Shown: positions 1-8,082, numbered from the stretch's first letter. The stretch: DNA of 34,218 nucleotides from Methylocystis sp. (GCA_022843405.1 JALHNQ010000037.1:1-34218); one strand, 5' to 3'. The notes: generated from the letters alone by a model not told the origin. Numbers and translations: made by a program.

Positions 1-1
1 T

Positions 2-103
2 CGATTAAAGGACTTCCGACGCGTCGCCACGCGCTATGACCGAAACGCAGCCAACTTCCTCGCCGCCGTTTGCCTCGCCGCCACCGTCAGCTATTGGTTA
101 TGA
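2..103 (+). mobile_element. IS5-type transposase, C-terminal fragment (cut by window edge)
   Basis: An open frame enters from the left edge and ends at TGA 101-103. Its 33 codons read RLKDFRRVATRYDRNAANF and then a hydrophobic tail ending in SYWL. The RxAxRYDR-NA-NFLAA pattern is the usual end of IS5-family (DDE) transposases, where the RYDR lies just after the catalytic Glu region. The rest of the gene and the left end of the element lie outside the window, so it cannot be said whether the element is intact. The right terminal repeat probably lies within a few tens of bases after the stop, but I could not identify it without its partner. Confidence 0.65.
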
Positions 104-371
104 GTCCGAGCCCTAATCCGATTAACTGTCATTGGTGACCTTACTGGTTTTCCCCGCGTTTTCCCACTGTCTGAGAGTATGAGGACTTCATAGAGGCGTC
201 ATAACATCATCGCGCCCACCGCCGTCATGATCGGCAAAAATAAATCCGAATGTCGATGAACTTCGAGCACCGCTTCCCCGCTCACGCTTGGCGCGCGCGA
301 GCACTGCGTCGGCCGCTGACACTATGAAGAGCGACGGCATGGTGCAGAGCGTCTGAAATTACAAGAGAGTC

Positions 372-782
372 CTAGCGCTTCGCTTCAAACGGATTCAACG
401 TCGTCACGCCGAAGGCATCGAAGTCCCGCACATTCCGCGTCACCACCGTCAGCCCATGCACCGCGGCCGTCGCGGCGATCATCGCGTCTTCGATCAGATC
501 ATCGGAGCGGCGGTGCATCAGGCGCGCCCAGCAGCGGAATGTTTTGGCGTCCATCGGCAGCACATTGTACGACTGCGCGACGAGCTCGAGCCAGTTTTCG
601 ATCTCGCGCGCCTTGGCTTCGTCGCGCTCGCGCGTGATTTCGACTCCAGCCTGAATTTCGCCGATTGTCACGGCGCTCAGGTGCAGCTCCGCGTCGTTGA
701 CGCTGGCGAACCACGCCGTCAATGCTCCATGAGGTTTCGGCCGGCGCAGTTCCGATACGACATTCGTGTCGAGGAGATACAT
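372..782 (-). CDS. vapC: VapC-type toxin, PIN-domain ribonuclease
   Basis: A 136-residue single-domain PIN protein. The expected acidic residues of the metal-binding site are present: Asp5 in LLDTNVVSEL, Glu42 in TIGEIQAG, Asp99 in LIEDAMIAA and Asp120 in TRNVRDFD. PIN toxins of the VapC/FitB group cut RNA, usually tRNA or rRNA, and are held inactive by their antitoxin. The spacing of motifs and the LDTNVVSEL start are typical of the FitB-like subgroup. The gene starts 3 bp after the stop of the antitoxin gene at 786-1043 and is surely cotranscribed with it. It lies between a transposase remnant and a decayed gene, as expected for a mobile toxin-antitoxin module. The family is clear; the target RNA cannot be told from sequence. 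Confidence 0.9.
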   Translation of the reverse strand: MYLLDTNVVSELRRPKPHGALTAWFASVNDAELHLSAVTIGEIQAGVEITRERDEAKAREIENWLELVAQSYNVLPMDAKTFRCWARLMHRRSDDLIEDAMIAATAAVHGLTVVTRNVRDFDAFGVTTLNPFEAKR

Positions 783-785
783 TCC

Positions 786-1043
786 TTAGGTAATTTCGGT
801 TGGCTTGCGTCGACGGCGTCGGCCACGCTCAGGAATGACAAGATCGCCGCGCGGTCCAGGCGCGAGGAGAAGCTCCTTTAGGCTCGGCTGCGCGCATCGC
901 TTAAGGCGCCGCCATTCGGCGATCGGCGCAAGCACGGCCGCCTCCACGCCGCGTTTGGTGACAACCTGCGGTCCGTCCTTAAGGCAGGTCTCAAGCAATT
1001 CGCTGAAACGCGCCTTGGCGTCCTGCACGGGCCAATTCTTCAT
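786..1043 (-). CDS. Phd/YefM-type antitoxin
   Basis: An 85-residue protein whose first half, MKNWPVQDAKARFSELLE, is the classic Phd/YefM DNA-binding fold: WxxxDAKxxFSELLE, then a TKRG segment and AVL.P..EW. It would neutralise the PIN toxin encoded immediately downstream and repress the shared promoter. The first gene of the pair is the antitoxin, the usual order. The C-terminal part, which normally wraps the toxin, ends in an unusually basic stretch (RGRRRRRKPTEIT). A candidate autoregulatory inverted repeat lies 13-28 bp upstream of the start. Confidence 0.88.
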   Translation of the reverse strand: MKNWPVQDAKARFSELLETCLKDGPQVVTKRGVEAAVLAPIAEWRRLKRCAQPSLKELLLAPGPRGDLVIPERGRRRRRKPTEIT

Positions 1044-1055
1044 GTGAACTCCAGT

Positions 1056-1071
1056 CTAGTCAGATAACTAG
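1056..1071. promoter_or_regulatory. Possible operator of the toxin-antitoxin operon
   Basis: The sequence has 5-bp arms CTAGT (1056-1060) and ACTAG (1067-1071) around a 6-bp spacer, 13-28 bp upstream of the antitoxin ATG. Phd/YefM antitoxins bind short palindromes overlapping their own promoter, so position and form fit. The arms are short and only one copy is visible, so this is a weak call. Confidence 0.4.
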
Positions 1072-1251
1072 GCGCTTCGTGGTCGCGCGTCAACGTCCGG
1101 GCGCAGGCGATAAGCGCGGCTCGCGCTGTTTGCTCAAGCGGCCATCTAGATAAATAATCCGATGGAAAGGCTGAGTGCCGAGGCGCGGTTGATACTGCGG
1201 CGCCGCCGCGGCATACGCTTCAACAGCGCGCCTTGCTTCGCAGTTCCTTAA

Positions 1252-1386
1252 AACTCGGCGCTGGCGAACATGCCGCCGATGGTCGCTTGGATGAACGCCG
1301 AGAAGCGCCTGTCGAGGTCAGAATTCGGCGCGGCTTATGACGGCTATCGCGCGCATACCGCTCGGCTCATTCCGGGCGTGTATTGA
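1252..1386 (+). pseudogene. Remnant of an isoprenylcysteine/phospholipid methyltransferase-like gene (C-terminal end)
   Basis: Between a stop at 1249-1251 and a stop at 1384-1386 one frame reads through AWMNAEKRLSRSEFGAAY and then DGYRAHTARLIPGVY. This matches the C-terminal pattern of ICMT/PEMT-type membrane methyltransferases (xxEERxLxxxFGxxYxxYRxxTxRLIPG). There is no start codon with a ribosome-binding site, no upstream membrane segments in frame, and the upstream sequence is closed by a stop. I read it as a decayed gene tail left after a rearrangement next to the transposase and toxin-antitoxin region. The rest of the 1044-1442 gap shows nothing else I can support. The family assignment rests on about 40 residues. 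Confidence 0.4.
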
Positions 1387-1442
1387 ATTGCGGTGCTTGA
1401 AGCGGCCGGCGCCCGCGTCGCCTGTGGTAAAGAAATAACGTC

Positions 1443-1802
1443 ATGAAGCTTCTGCTGTCTCGCTTATTGCTGTTCAGCCTCTTGCTCGCCCTTCCGGCGC
1501 AAGCGGGCGACGTCGTAAGGATTGCGCCGGGCGGCAGCGCTAATTTCTCGCTCCAGGAGAATGTCACGACTGGCTATTCCTGGCGCATCGATCAGGGCGC
1601 GAGCCGCAATCTCGGCATTCTGTCGATATCGGACGGCGGCCGCAGCGGCGGCCGTCGGCGCATGGTCGGCAGCCCTAGCGTGCGCCATTGGAACATCCGC
1701 GCGCTCAAGCCCGGACAGGCCGAAATCGTCTTCGTCTATCAGCGGCCGTGGGAGCCCGCGCCGGTTCAAACCCGCAGCGTCGAGGTGGAGGTCGCGCCTT
1801 AG
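1443..1802 (+). CDS. Secreted chagasin-like cysteine protease inhibitor (family I42)
   Basis: A 119-residue protein with a signal peptide (residues 1 to about 21, ending ALPAQA) followed by an immunoglobulin-like chagasin domain. The loop motifs of family I42 can be seen: NVTTGYSW at 40-47 (family NPTTGY-W) and, near residue 101, QRPWE (family RPW). The middle GSPSVRHW segment takes the place of the usual GxPG loop. Chagasins block papain-like cysteine proteases by inserting these loops into the active-site cleft; bacterial members are periplasmic or secreted. The gene is monocistronic and converges on the methyltransferase gene, ending 2 bp before it. An Arg- and Gly-rich stretch (GGRSGGRRR) in the second loop is unusual. 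The fold assignment is firm; the target protease is unknown. Confidence 0.82.
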   Translation: MKLLLSRLLLFSLLLALPAQAGDVVRIAPGGSANFSLQENVTTGYSWRIDQGASRNLGILSISDGGRSGGRRRMVGSPSVRHWNIRALKPGQAEIVFVYQRPWEPAPVQTRSVEVEVAP

Positions 1803-1804
1803 GT

Positions 1805-2674
1805 TCAGGCGTCGCTCTTGCGCGGCGCCTTCATCGCGTCTTCGAGACTCATCATCGCCGAACCGCGCTGCGCCGGCTTCTGCTGGCTCGCATGAGGCGC
1901 CCAGCCGGACGCCCAGACGATTTCGAATGTCGCGCGCACGCGTCCGTCGGCGTCAGAAAAACGCTCGGCGTAGATTTGCGCCGCGCGAGCGATAATGTCG
2001 CGCCGCAGCGGTTTGCGTGCGCGCTTTGCAAGAACATTGGCGGCGCCCATGGCGCGCAGATCGTCCATCAGCGCCAACATCGACTGATAGCGCAGCGTGA
2101 AACTGTCGACGTCGGCGACGGGCAGGGCGAAGCCGGCGCGCTGCAGCAAAGCGCCCATGTCGCGAACGTCGACGAAAGGCGAGACGCGGGGACTGGCGCC
2201 GCCGGCGATTTCCACTTCGGCCTGCGCCAGCGCGAAACGCAGCTCGACGAGGCTCGCGCCGCCAACGAGGCAGGCGAGGAACAGCCCGTCCGGCGCTAGA
2301 CTGCGCCTTGCCTGCGCGAGCGCGCCCGGCAGGTCATTGACCCATTGCAGCGCCATGCCGGAGACGATCAGATCGAAGGAGCCCGGCGCGAAGGGCGGCG
2401 CTTCTTCGTCGATGATGACGTCGCCGGCATGGCCGCTCGCGCGCAATGGGCGCGTGCGGCCGCTCGCAACGACGGCTTGCGAAAAATGCGCGCCCGGCGA
2501 GCCAAGATCGAGCGCGCGGGGAAATTCGCGCTTCACCGTCAGCAGACGATCGAGCAAATCGTCGGCGGCGCGCGCCATCAGGAAATCGGGCGCGCCTTTC
2601 GCCATCGCTCGCGCAAGGCGCCCGCGCAGCAGCGCGCGATCAAAAATTTTCGGCGGTCCAACTGTCTCGCTCAT
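1805..2674 (-). CDS. BioC/NDUFAF5-type SAM-dependent methyltransferase
   Basis: A 289-residue class I methyltransferase-fold protein. The SAM-binding region starts at ALDLGSPGAHFS, a looser form of the usual LDxGxGxG. It continues with DEEAPPFAPGSFDLIVSG and ALQWVNDLPGAL, a run shared by BioC and the mitochondrial complex I assembly factor NDUFAF5. Alphaproteobacterial members with the N-terminal IFDRALLRGRLARA signature usually group with NDUFAF5 rather than with biotin synthesis. Given an NDUFS4-like gene 10 kb away, a role in complex I maturation is plausible but inferred. The gene is alone on its strand here and converges on the chagasin-like gene. No biotin genes are nearby. Confidence 0.75.
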   Translation of the reverse strand: MSETVGPPKIFDRALLRGRLARAMAKGAPDFLMARAADDLLDRLLTVKREFPRALDLGSPGAHFSQAVVASGRTRPLRASGHAGDVIIDEEAPPFAPGSFDLIVSGMALQWVNDLPGALAQARRSLAPDGLFLACLVGGASLVELRFALAQAEVEIAGGASPRVSPFVDVRDMGALLQRAGFALPVADVDSFTLRYQSMLALMDDLRAMGAANVLAKRARKPLRRDIIARAAQIYAERFSDADGRVRATFEIVWASGWAPHASQQKPAQRGSAMMSLEDAMKAPRKSDA

Positions 2675-2923
2675 GCCTTACGACCATGCCCGCGCCAGTT
2701 AGCTACGCAAGTGCGCAACGCGCATGAAATTCGACGAAAGGATGGCGCACTCTCGACGCAATGGTCCGAAGCGACGGGTCGCGAGTTCGGAAATTCACGA
2801 CGTCTCTTAACGTTAAGCCCTAACCTGAAGACGCGGAACGTTTCGACAAGATCATGGCGAAAGTTAGAATGCGGCCATTCGAGAATTCGCCGCCAAGGCG
2901 TCAGTAAACAGGGTGTAAGCGTC

Positions 2924-3490
2924 ATGCGTAACCTCATTGATCTTTCGCGTCGAGCCCGCAGCGCCAAGCCGGCGGGAGCGTTGAAGTTCCTCTTGCTCGC
3001 GGCGGTCGGCGGTCTGGCTCTCACCGCGCTGCCGCAGAATGCGGCGGCCCGCAACATCGTCTCCTTTTCGCCCAGCGTCGCACCCGGCACGATCGTGATC
3101 AGCGCCGGTCAACGCCGGCTGTTCTATGTGGTCGATACCGGCGTCGCCATCAGCTATCCGGTGGCGGTGCCAAAGCGCGGCAAGGAATGGTCGGGCGAAA
3201 CGTCCGTCGACGGAAAATATGTGAATCCGGACTGGGTTCCGCCAGCGGTGGTGAAGGCCGACCATCCTGAATTGCCGAACTTCATTCCTGGCGGATCTCC
3301 GCGCAATCCGATGGGCGTTCGCGCGCTGACCCTCAGTCATGGCGAGGTGGCGATTCATGGCACGACCCACAAGATGCGCGCCTCGGTAGGCACGGCCGCT
3401 TCCTATGGCTGCATTCGCATGCTGAACGAGGACGTCTCCGATCTTTACGACCGGGTGAGCGTCGGCGCTCCGGTGATGATGACGCGCTAA
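2924..3490 (+). CDS. Periplasmic L,D-transpeptidase (YkuD domain)
   Basis: A 188-residue protein with a signal/anchor segment at about 21-42 (ending PQNAAA). A YkuD catalytic domain runs from about residue 55 to the end. The active-site signature is complete: His145 in IHGT, then SYGCIRM with the nucleophile Cys163. Such enzymes form 3-3 cross-links in peptidoglycan or attach proteins to it, acting on tetrapeptide stems. The frame stays open far upstream (to 2345), but the signal peptide fixes the start at ATG 2924. A strong terminator at 3515-3541 ends the transcript. Many paralogues of this short type occur in Rhizobiales, so the exact physiological role is open. Confidence 0.88.
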   Translation: MRNLIDLSRRARSAKPAGALKFLLLAAVGGLALTALPQNAAARNIVSFSPSVAPGTIVISAGQRRLFYVVDTGVAISYPVAVPKRGKEWSGETSVDGKYVNPDWVPPAVVKADHPELPNFIPGGSPRNPMGVRALTLSHGEVAIHGTTHKMRASVGTAASYGCIRMLNEDVSDLYDRVSVGAPVMMTR

Positions 3491-3514
3491 CATAAGCGGC
3501 GCGTCGAGAATCAA

Positions 3515-3548
3515 GCCTCGCCCGCATTTCGCGGGCGAGGCTTTTGTT
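3515..3548 (+). terminator. Rho-independent terminator of the L,D-transpeptidase gene
   Basis: A perfect 11-bp stem, GCCTCGCCCGC (3515-3525) with GCGGGCGAGGC (3531-3541), around the 5-base loop ATTTC and followed by TTTTGTTT. It lies 25 bp after the stop codon. Confidence 0.92.
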
Positions 3549-3860
3549 TGACGTCCGCGGCGCCCGCGCGCCTGCTCCATCGTTTATCCAAAGCTTTTTT
3601 CGTGCTGCGAGTCGCTGTGGAAGACTCCCGCTGCACGATGGACGCCGAGAGGCGAATCCCGCAAGTCTTCGCCACAACGAAATCGCAGCGTCGCTTTTTT
3701 AGCGTCACAGTTCTTGTGTGGAGTATAGTGATCATAAGAGATGATTCGACTTCGAATCAATCGCTTGAAAAGGAGGCGCCCTCACGGAAATCTCCACGAC
3801 GCATTGTCGCCTGTCTTTAAAGTCGCCGCGTCATGCTGACATCCAAAAAAAGGTTGGCAC
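3549..3860. other. Intergenic stretch with a GANTC-bearing palindrome
   Basis: No gene can be supported here; the open frames have poor composition and no ribosome-binding sites. The only clear structure is GATTCGA-CT-TCGAATC at 3743-3758, a 7-bp inverted repeat that contains two GANTC sites, the target of the alphaproteobacterial cell-cycle methylase CcrM. It lies about 100 bp upstream of the YbjN-proC run and may belong to its promoter region. Confidence 0.35.
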
Positions 3861-4364
3861 ATGCTGATCGCAACAGAAAATGAAACGGAACGCGCCGAAC
3901 ATCCCGTGGATGTCGTGGAGCAACTGGCGGCCACCAACGACTGGTCCTTCGATCGAGACGACGAAGACGAGATTTCAATTTCCGTCGCCGGCGCCTGGAC
4001 GGAATATCATGTCGCCTTCACTTGGCTGCCGCATCTTGAAACGCTGCACATCAGTTGCGCCTTCGATCTCAAGGCGCCCGAGCGCCGGCGCAGCGAACTA
4101 ATGGCGCTGGTCAATGCGATCAACGAGCAGATGTGGATCGGGCATTTCGACTTCTGGCCGAAGGAGGGCGTGGCGATGCACCGTCACGGGCTGATCCTCA
4201 CCGGCGGCGCGCAGCCTTCGGCGACGCAATGCGCAGCCTTGCTCGACAATGCGCTTCAGGCCTGCGAGCGGCATTACCAGGCCTTCCAATTCGTGCTGTG
4301 GGCCGGAAAGAGCGCTAAGGAGGCGCTCGCCACCGCCAATTTCGAGACGAAAGGCGAGGCGTGA
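3861..4364 (+). CDS. YbjN-domain protein
   Basis: A 167-residue soluble acidic protein of the YbjN family, recognised by the pattern W.EYHVAFTWLPHLETLHIS, then ERRRSELMALVNAIN, and the ending FQFVLWAGKSAKEAL. YbjN proteins share a fold with type III secretion chaperones and are described as regulators or chaperone-like factors; the biochemical role is not settled. The gene overlaps proC by four bases (GTGA), so the two are translationally coupled. The YbjN-proC pairing recurs in Rhizobiales, which suggests a shared promoter more than a shared pathway. The start at ATG 3861 has an AAGG-type site just upstream. Confidence 0.85.
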   Translation: MLIATENETERAEHPVDVVEQLAATNDWSFDRDDEDEISISVAGAWTEYHVAFTWLPHLETLHISCAFDLKAPERRRSELMALVNAINEQMWIGHFDFWPKEGVAMHRHGLILTGGAQPSATQCAALLDNALQACERHYQAFQFVLWAGKSAKEALATANFETKGEA

Positions 4365-5176
4365 CGGACGGGGTCGGTCCAAGCGGCTCGGTCGCGTTGA
4401 TCGGCGCCGGAAACATGGGCCTCGCGTTGCTCGAAGGCTGGGCGTCGCAGGAATTGACCGGACCGGTTTCGGTCGTCGAGCCGCAGCCGTCCCAGCGGCT
4501 TCAGCACTTATGCGCCGAACATGGCTACGCGCTCAATGGCGCCGCCGCGCCGCGCGACGCCGTCGTTCTTGCCGTGAAGCCGCAGGCGCTCGAATCTGGC
4601 GCTACTGCGGCGGCGCCTTTCGTTGGCCCCGCGACCGTCGTCGTATCGATCCTCGCCGGCAAGCGTATCTCCGACATCGCCGCGCATGTGTCCGCGCAGG
4701 CCATCGTGCGGGCGATGCCCAATACGCCGGCTGCGATCGGACGTGGGATCACCGGCGCCTTTGCAAGCTCGGCGACCAGCGCCGCCCAGCGCGAGTTCGC
4801 CGATGCGTTGCTGCGCGCCGTCGGCGCCGTCGAATGGGTCGATGACGAGTCGCAGATCGACGCGGTGACTGCCGTTTCGGGGTCGGGCCCCGCCTACGTC
4901 TTTTATTTTGCCGAATGCCTTGCCGCCGCCGGGGTCGAAGCCGGCCTACCCGCCGCGCTTGCGGCGCGACTGGCGCGCGCGACCGTCGAAGGCGCAGGCG
5001 AGCTGATGCGTCGACAACCCCAGACGAATCCTAGCGAATTGCGCCGGCGCGTGACCTCTCCCGGCGGCACGACTGCGGCGGCGCTGGAGGTTTTCGAGGC
5101 GGCCGATGGCCTCGCTCAGCTGTTGCGGCGCGCCGTCGCCGCGGCGAAGCGCCGGGCGGAGGAACTCTCCGGTTGA
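4361..5176 (+). CDS. proC: Pyrroline-5-carboxylate reductase
   Basis: A 271-residue enzyme catalysing the last step of proline synthesis, NAD(P)H-dependent reduction of pyrroline-5-carboxylate, in the cytoplasm. The N-terminal Rossmann motif VALIGAGNMGLAL lies at 11-23. RAMPNTPA is at 117-124, and the C-terminal dimer and substrate-binding signature is AVSGSGPAYVFYF (171-183) with VTSPGGTTAAAL (231-242). Length and motif spacing are standard. The start is GTG 4361, overlapping the YbjN stop as GTGA. A TetR-type gene follows 83 bp downstream on the same strand. Confidence 0.96.
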   Translation: MTDGVGPSGSVALIGAGNMGLALLEGWASQELTGPVSVVEPQPSQRLQHLCAEHGYALNGAAAPRDAVVLAVKPQALESGATAAAPFVGPATVVVSILAGKRISDIAAHVSAQAIVRAMPNTPAAIGRGITGAFASSATSAAQREFADALLRAVGAVEWVDDESQIDAVTAVSGSGPAYVFYFAECLAAAGVEAGLPAALAARLARATVEGAGELMRRQPQTNPSELRRRVTSPGGTTAAALEVFEAADGLAQLLRRAVAAAKRRAEELSG

Positions 5177-5259
5177 GAAGACGCGCGCCTTGTCCCGTCG
5201 CCGGGCGACAATAGAATACTGACTGGGAATTCCTGCGGACCTGGGAACTGGAGACGGAC

Positions 5260-5934
5260 ATGAACAGCGGCGGCAGCCCCCGCGACCGAGTGATCAATGC
5301 GACGCTTCAACTCGCGGCGCGGCGAGAATTCGGTGACGTGACGCTCACCGATATCGCCCAGGAAGCCGGCATCTCGCTCGCCGACCTGCGCGAACTTTTT
5401 CCGTCGAAAGGCGCGATCGTCGGCGCTTTCTCGCGGCGCATCGACCGGGAAGTGCTCGACGTGCTGCCGAAGGAAGCCTCGCACGAACCTGCGCGCGAGC
5501 GGCTCTATGACGTCTTGCGCCGTCGGCTTGATGCGCTGGAGCCCCATCGCGACGCGCTAGCGAGCGTCGGGCGCTGGGCGTCGCGCGACCCGCTTACCGC
5601 CGCGGCGCTCAACCGGGAAACGGTGAATTCGATGCGATTCATGCTGGAGGCCGCCGACATCGACAGCGAGGGGCCGGTCGGCTCGCTCAAATTGCAGGGA
5701 CTGGCTTTGGCCTGGAGCCGCGTGCTCGAAGATTGGTTCGCCGGCGACGTCCATGACGCCTTGTCGACGCTCGATCGTGAACTCACGCGCGGCGAGCGCT
5801 ATGTCGATCGCGCCGAGGACTTTGCAAGGCTGACGCGGCCCTTCTATTCCTTCGCACAAAGCCTGTTTGGCTGGCGTCCCCGGCGCGGCCGCGATCACGA
5901 CGACGATAGCGACTATCCGCACGCGCGCGCGTGA
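5260..5934 (+). CDS. TetR-family transcriptional regulator
   Basis: A 224-residue protein with a TetR-type helix-turn-helix in its first 60 residues: RDRVINATLQLAARREFGDV, then TDIAQEAGISLADLRELFPSKGAIV. The ligand-binding half has no recognisable subfamily, and the extreme C-terminus is charged and disordered (RRGRDHDDDSD). The gene follows proC on the same strand and may share its transcript, though an 83-bp gap leaves room for a separate promoter. TetR proteins usually repress a neighbouring gene in response to a small molecule; no obvious target such as a pump lies next to it. The mitochondrial COQ9 protein shares this fold, but nothing specific here points to that function. Confidence 0.8.
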   Translation: MNSGGSPRDRVINATLQLAARREFGDVTLTDIAQEAGISLADLRELFPSKGAIVGAFSRRIDREVLDVLPKEASHEPARERLYDVLRRRLDALEPHRDALASVGRWASRDPLTAAALNRETVNSMRFMLEAADIDSEGPVGSLKLQGLALAWSRVLEDWFAGDVHDALSTLDRELTRGERYVDRAEDFARLTRPFYSFAQSLFGWRPRRGRDHDDDSDYPHARA

Positions 5935-5949
5935 TCGGGGCCGCGGCGG

Positions 5950-7320
5950 CTACAGCGGCAGGCTGGCCGTCGCGCGCAAACCGCCGAGCGGGCTGCGGTC
6001 CAGCGTGATGTCGCCGCCATGCGCCCGCGCGATATCGCGGGCGATGGCGAGGCCCAGACCCGAGTTTCCGTCGTCCTGGTTGCGCGATTCGTCCAGTCGG
6101 TAGAAGGGCCGGAAGGCCTCTTCGCGACGCTCGACGGGAATGCCAGGGCCGTCATCGTCGATATTAACAGTCATCATCGCGCCGTCGTTGATCGCCGAGA
6201 GTTCGATGCGCTTGCCATAACGCTGCGCATTGCCGACGAGATTGGCGAGCAGCCGCTTGATCGCTGCCGGCCGCGCGACGATATTCGGATCGCCCTTGAT
6301 CTTGACGGCGGCGGCGAGACCGCGCTTCTCGGTGTCCGCCCTCAACTCATCGAGGATCGCGGCGATGTCGGTGGGCGACGAGCTTTCGTCGCCGTCGCCG
6401 CGCGCGAAGGCGAGATAGGCCTCGACCATGCGCTCCATCTCGTCGACATCCTTGCGCATGCCCGCGGCCTCATGCGAGTCGCCCATCAGCGCGAGAGAAA
6501 GTTTGAATCGCGTGATGATGGTGCGCAGATCGTGCGAGACGCCGTTGAGCATGGTCGTGCGCTGTTCGATGGCGCGTTCGAAGCGGCGCTTCATGTCGAG
6601 GAAGGCCGCCCCCGCCTGCCGAACCTCGCGGGCGCCGCGCGGGCTGAAAGCGACATTGCGGCCTTTGCCGAACTCCTCGGCGGCGCGGGCCAGCCGCAGG
6701 ATCGGCCTGATCTGGTTGCGAAGGAACGACGTGGCGATGGCGACGATGATCACCGAAGCGATCGCCATCCACATGAAGAAAATATAGGAGTTGGAGGCGT
6801 AGGCGTGCGTGCGCGTGGCGAACATTCTTAGCGTGGCGTCATCGAGCGCGACGCGGATCTCGATCACGCTCCCCGGAAGCGCCGTGTTGATCCAGAACGG
6901 CTGCTTAAGTCTGCGCGAGAGTTCTCTCGTCAGCGCCTTGTCGAGTAGCGAGAACAAAGCCGCTTTCGGCGCCAGCGCGGGCAGCTCCTGCTTGGGAAGA
7001 ACCACGATCTCCATGTTGAGATCGAAGGCGGCGATGCGGCGTAGCTGTGCGTGGTCCGGGTCTTGGGGAAATGTTTGATAGACATCGACAAGCGCCGCGA
7101 CCTGCCGGGCCATCCCGGCGGACAGCCGATAGGTCACCACCTCCCAATAGCGCTCCATGAAGACATAGGCGACGGCGGACTGCAGCAGCACGACCGGCAG
7201 GATCACGATCAGCAGCGCGCGGGCGTAAAGCCCCTTCGGCATGCGGTCGTGCAGCCAGTTGGCGAAACGCCGCCACAGATTGCGGGGCGCGGCGAGAACT
7301 TCCGGTAGGACGGCGGTCAT
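5950..7320 (-). CDS. EnvZ-like membrane sensor histidine kinase
   Basis: A 456-residue two-component sensor. It has a first membrane segment at about 33-55, a periplasmic loop of about 120 residues, a second membrane segment at about 178-200, a HAMP linker (about 201-252) and an H-box with phospho-acceptor His263 in GVSHDLRT. The ATPase domain shows the N box (LLANLVGNAQRYGK), G1 (DDDGPGIP) and G2 (GNSGLGLAIA). The residue five positions after the His is Ile instead of the usual Pro (HDLRTIITRF). It is the last gene of a marR / regulator / kinase operon, starting 18 bp after the response regulator, which is its evident partner. The signal sensed is unknown. It converges on the TetR gene with a 15-bp gap. 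Confidence 0.9.
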   Translation of the reverse strand: MTAVLPEVLAAPRNLWRRFANWLHDRMPKGLYARALLIVILPVVLLQSAVAYVFMERYWEVVTYRLSAGMARQVAALVDVYQTFPQDPDHAQLRRIAAFDLNMEIVVLPKQELPALAPKAALFSLLDKALTRELSRRLKQPFWINTALPGSVIEIRVALDDATLRMFATRTHAYASNSYIFFMWMAIASVIIVAIATSFLRNQIRPILRLARAAEEFGKGRNVAFSPRGAREVRQAGAAFLDMKRRFERAIEQRTTMLNGVSHDLRTIITRFKLSLALMGDSHEAAGMRKDVDEMERMVEAYLAFARGDGDESSSPTDIAAILDELRADTEKRGLAAAVKIKGDPNIVARPAAIKRLLANLVGNAQRYGKRIELSAINDGAMMTVNIDDDGPGIPVERREEAFRPFYRLDESRNQDDGNSGLGLAIARDIARAHGGDITLDRSPLGGLRATASLPL

Positions 7321-7338
7321 CGGGGCGACTCTATCATT

Positions 7339-8082
7339 TCATCGGTTGGCGCGCAGCGGCTCGACGAGAAGGCGGTAGCCATGGCCGCGCACGGTTTGTA
7401 GATAGCGCGGGGCGTTCGGATCGGTCTCGATCTTGCGTCTCAATCGGGCGATCTCGACATCGACGCTGCGCTCGCTGGCGCTTCGTTGCGGATCGCGTTG
7501 CGCCAAATTCTGGCGCGAAACCAAGGCGCCGTCGCCTTCCGCCAACGCCCGCAAGAGGTCGCGCTCGCGCGTGGTGAGCCGAACCGGCGCTTCGCCGCGC
7601 AGCAATTCGCCGCGCGACGGATCGAAGACAAAGTCGCCAAACCGCCTCACGCACGCCGGGTCCGCGCGCCGCGAGCGGCGCAGGATGCTGGCGATGCGCA
7701 GCGACAATTCCCGGGGATCAAAGGGCTTCGCGAGGTAGTCGTCCACGCCGGCCTCAAGCCCTTCGACGCGGTCCGCCGTCTCGGTCAACGCGGTCAACAT
7801 GAGAATCGGCGCGGAACGCAGGGGTTCTGCGCCTTGGCGGAGCCGCGCCGCGAAGTCGGCGCCGCGTTCGCCAGGCATCATCCCATCCAGCACGATGAGA
7901 TCGAAAGTGAAATCGCGCAGTCTGGCGCTCGCTTCCCGAGTGTCCGCCGCGGCGCTGACCAGATAGCCTTGCTTTGTCAGATAGCGCGACAGCAGGGTGC
8001 GAATGCGCTGATCGTCGTCGACGACCAATATGTGCGCCGCTTTCGCATTCGGCGGGGCGGCATGATGCGGAACGAACGTCAT
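7339..8082 (-). CDS. petR: OmpR-family response regulator (PetR-like)
   Basis: A 247-residue two-domain regulator. The receiver domain shows the acidic pair in ILVVDDDQ, phospho-acceptor Asp66 in LIVLDGMMPG, and Lys119 in LAKPFD. The winged-helix DNA-binding domain ends with VDVEIARLRRKIE and TVRGHGYRL. I chose ATG 8082, which overlaps the stop of the MarR gene as ATGA; an ATG nine codons upstream lies inside that gene. A MarR protein directly followed by an OmpR-type regulator is the petP-petR arrangement first described in Rhodobacter capsulatus, where the pair affects the cytochrome bc1 operon. In Rhizobiales it commonly sits beside ilvE, as here. The symbol is by synteny; the regulon in this organism is unknown. 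Confidence 0.88.
   Translation of the reverse strand: MTFVPHHAAPPNAKAAHILVVDDDQRIRTLLSRYLTKQGYLVSAAADTREASARLRDFTFDLIVLDGMMPGERGADFAARLRQGAEPLRSAPILMLTALTETADRVEGLEAGVDDYLAKPFDPRELSLRIASILRRSRRADPACVRRFGDFVFDPSRGELLRGEAPVRLTTRERDLLRALAEGDGALVSRQNLAQRDPQRSASERSVDVEIARLRRKIETDPNAPRYLQTVRGHGYRLLVEPLRANR

Noticed and set aside
2345-2923. Upstream extension of the L,D-transpeptidase frame
   Set aside because: It runs antisense through the methyltransferase gene and would bury the signal peptide; ATG 2924 gives a normal exported enzyme.
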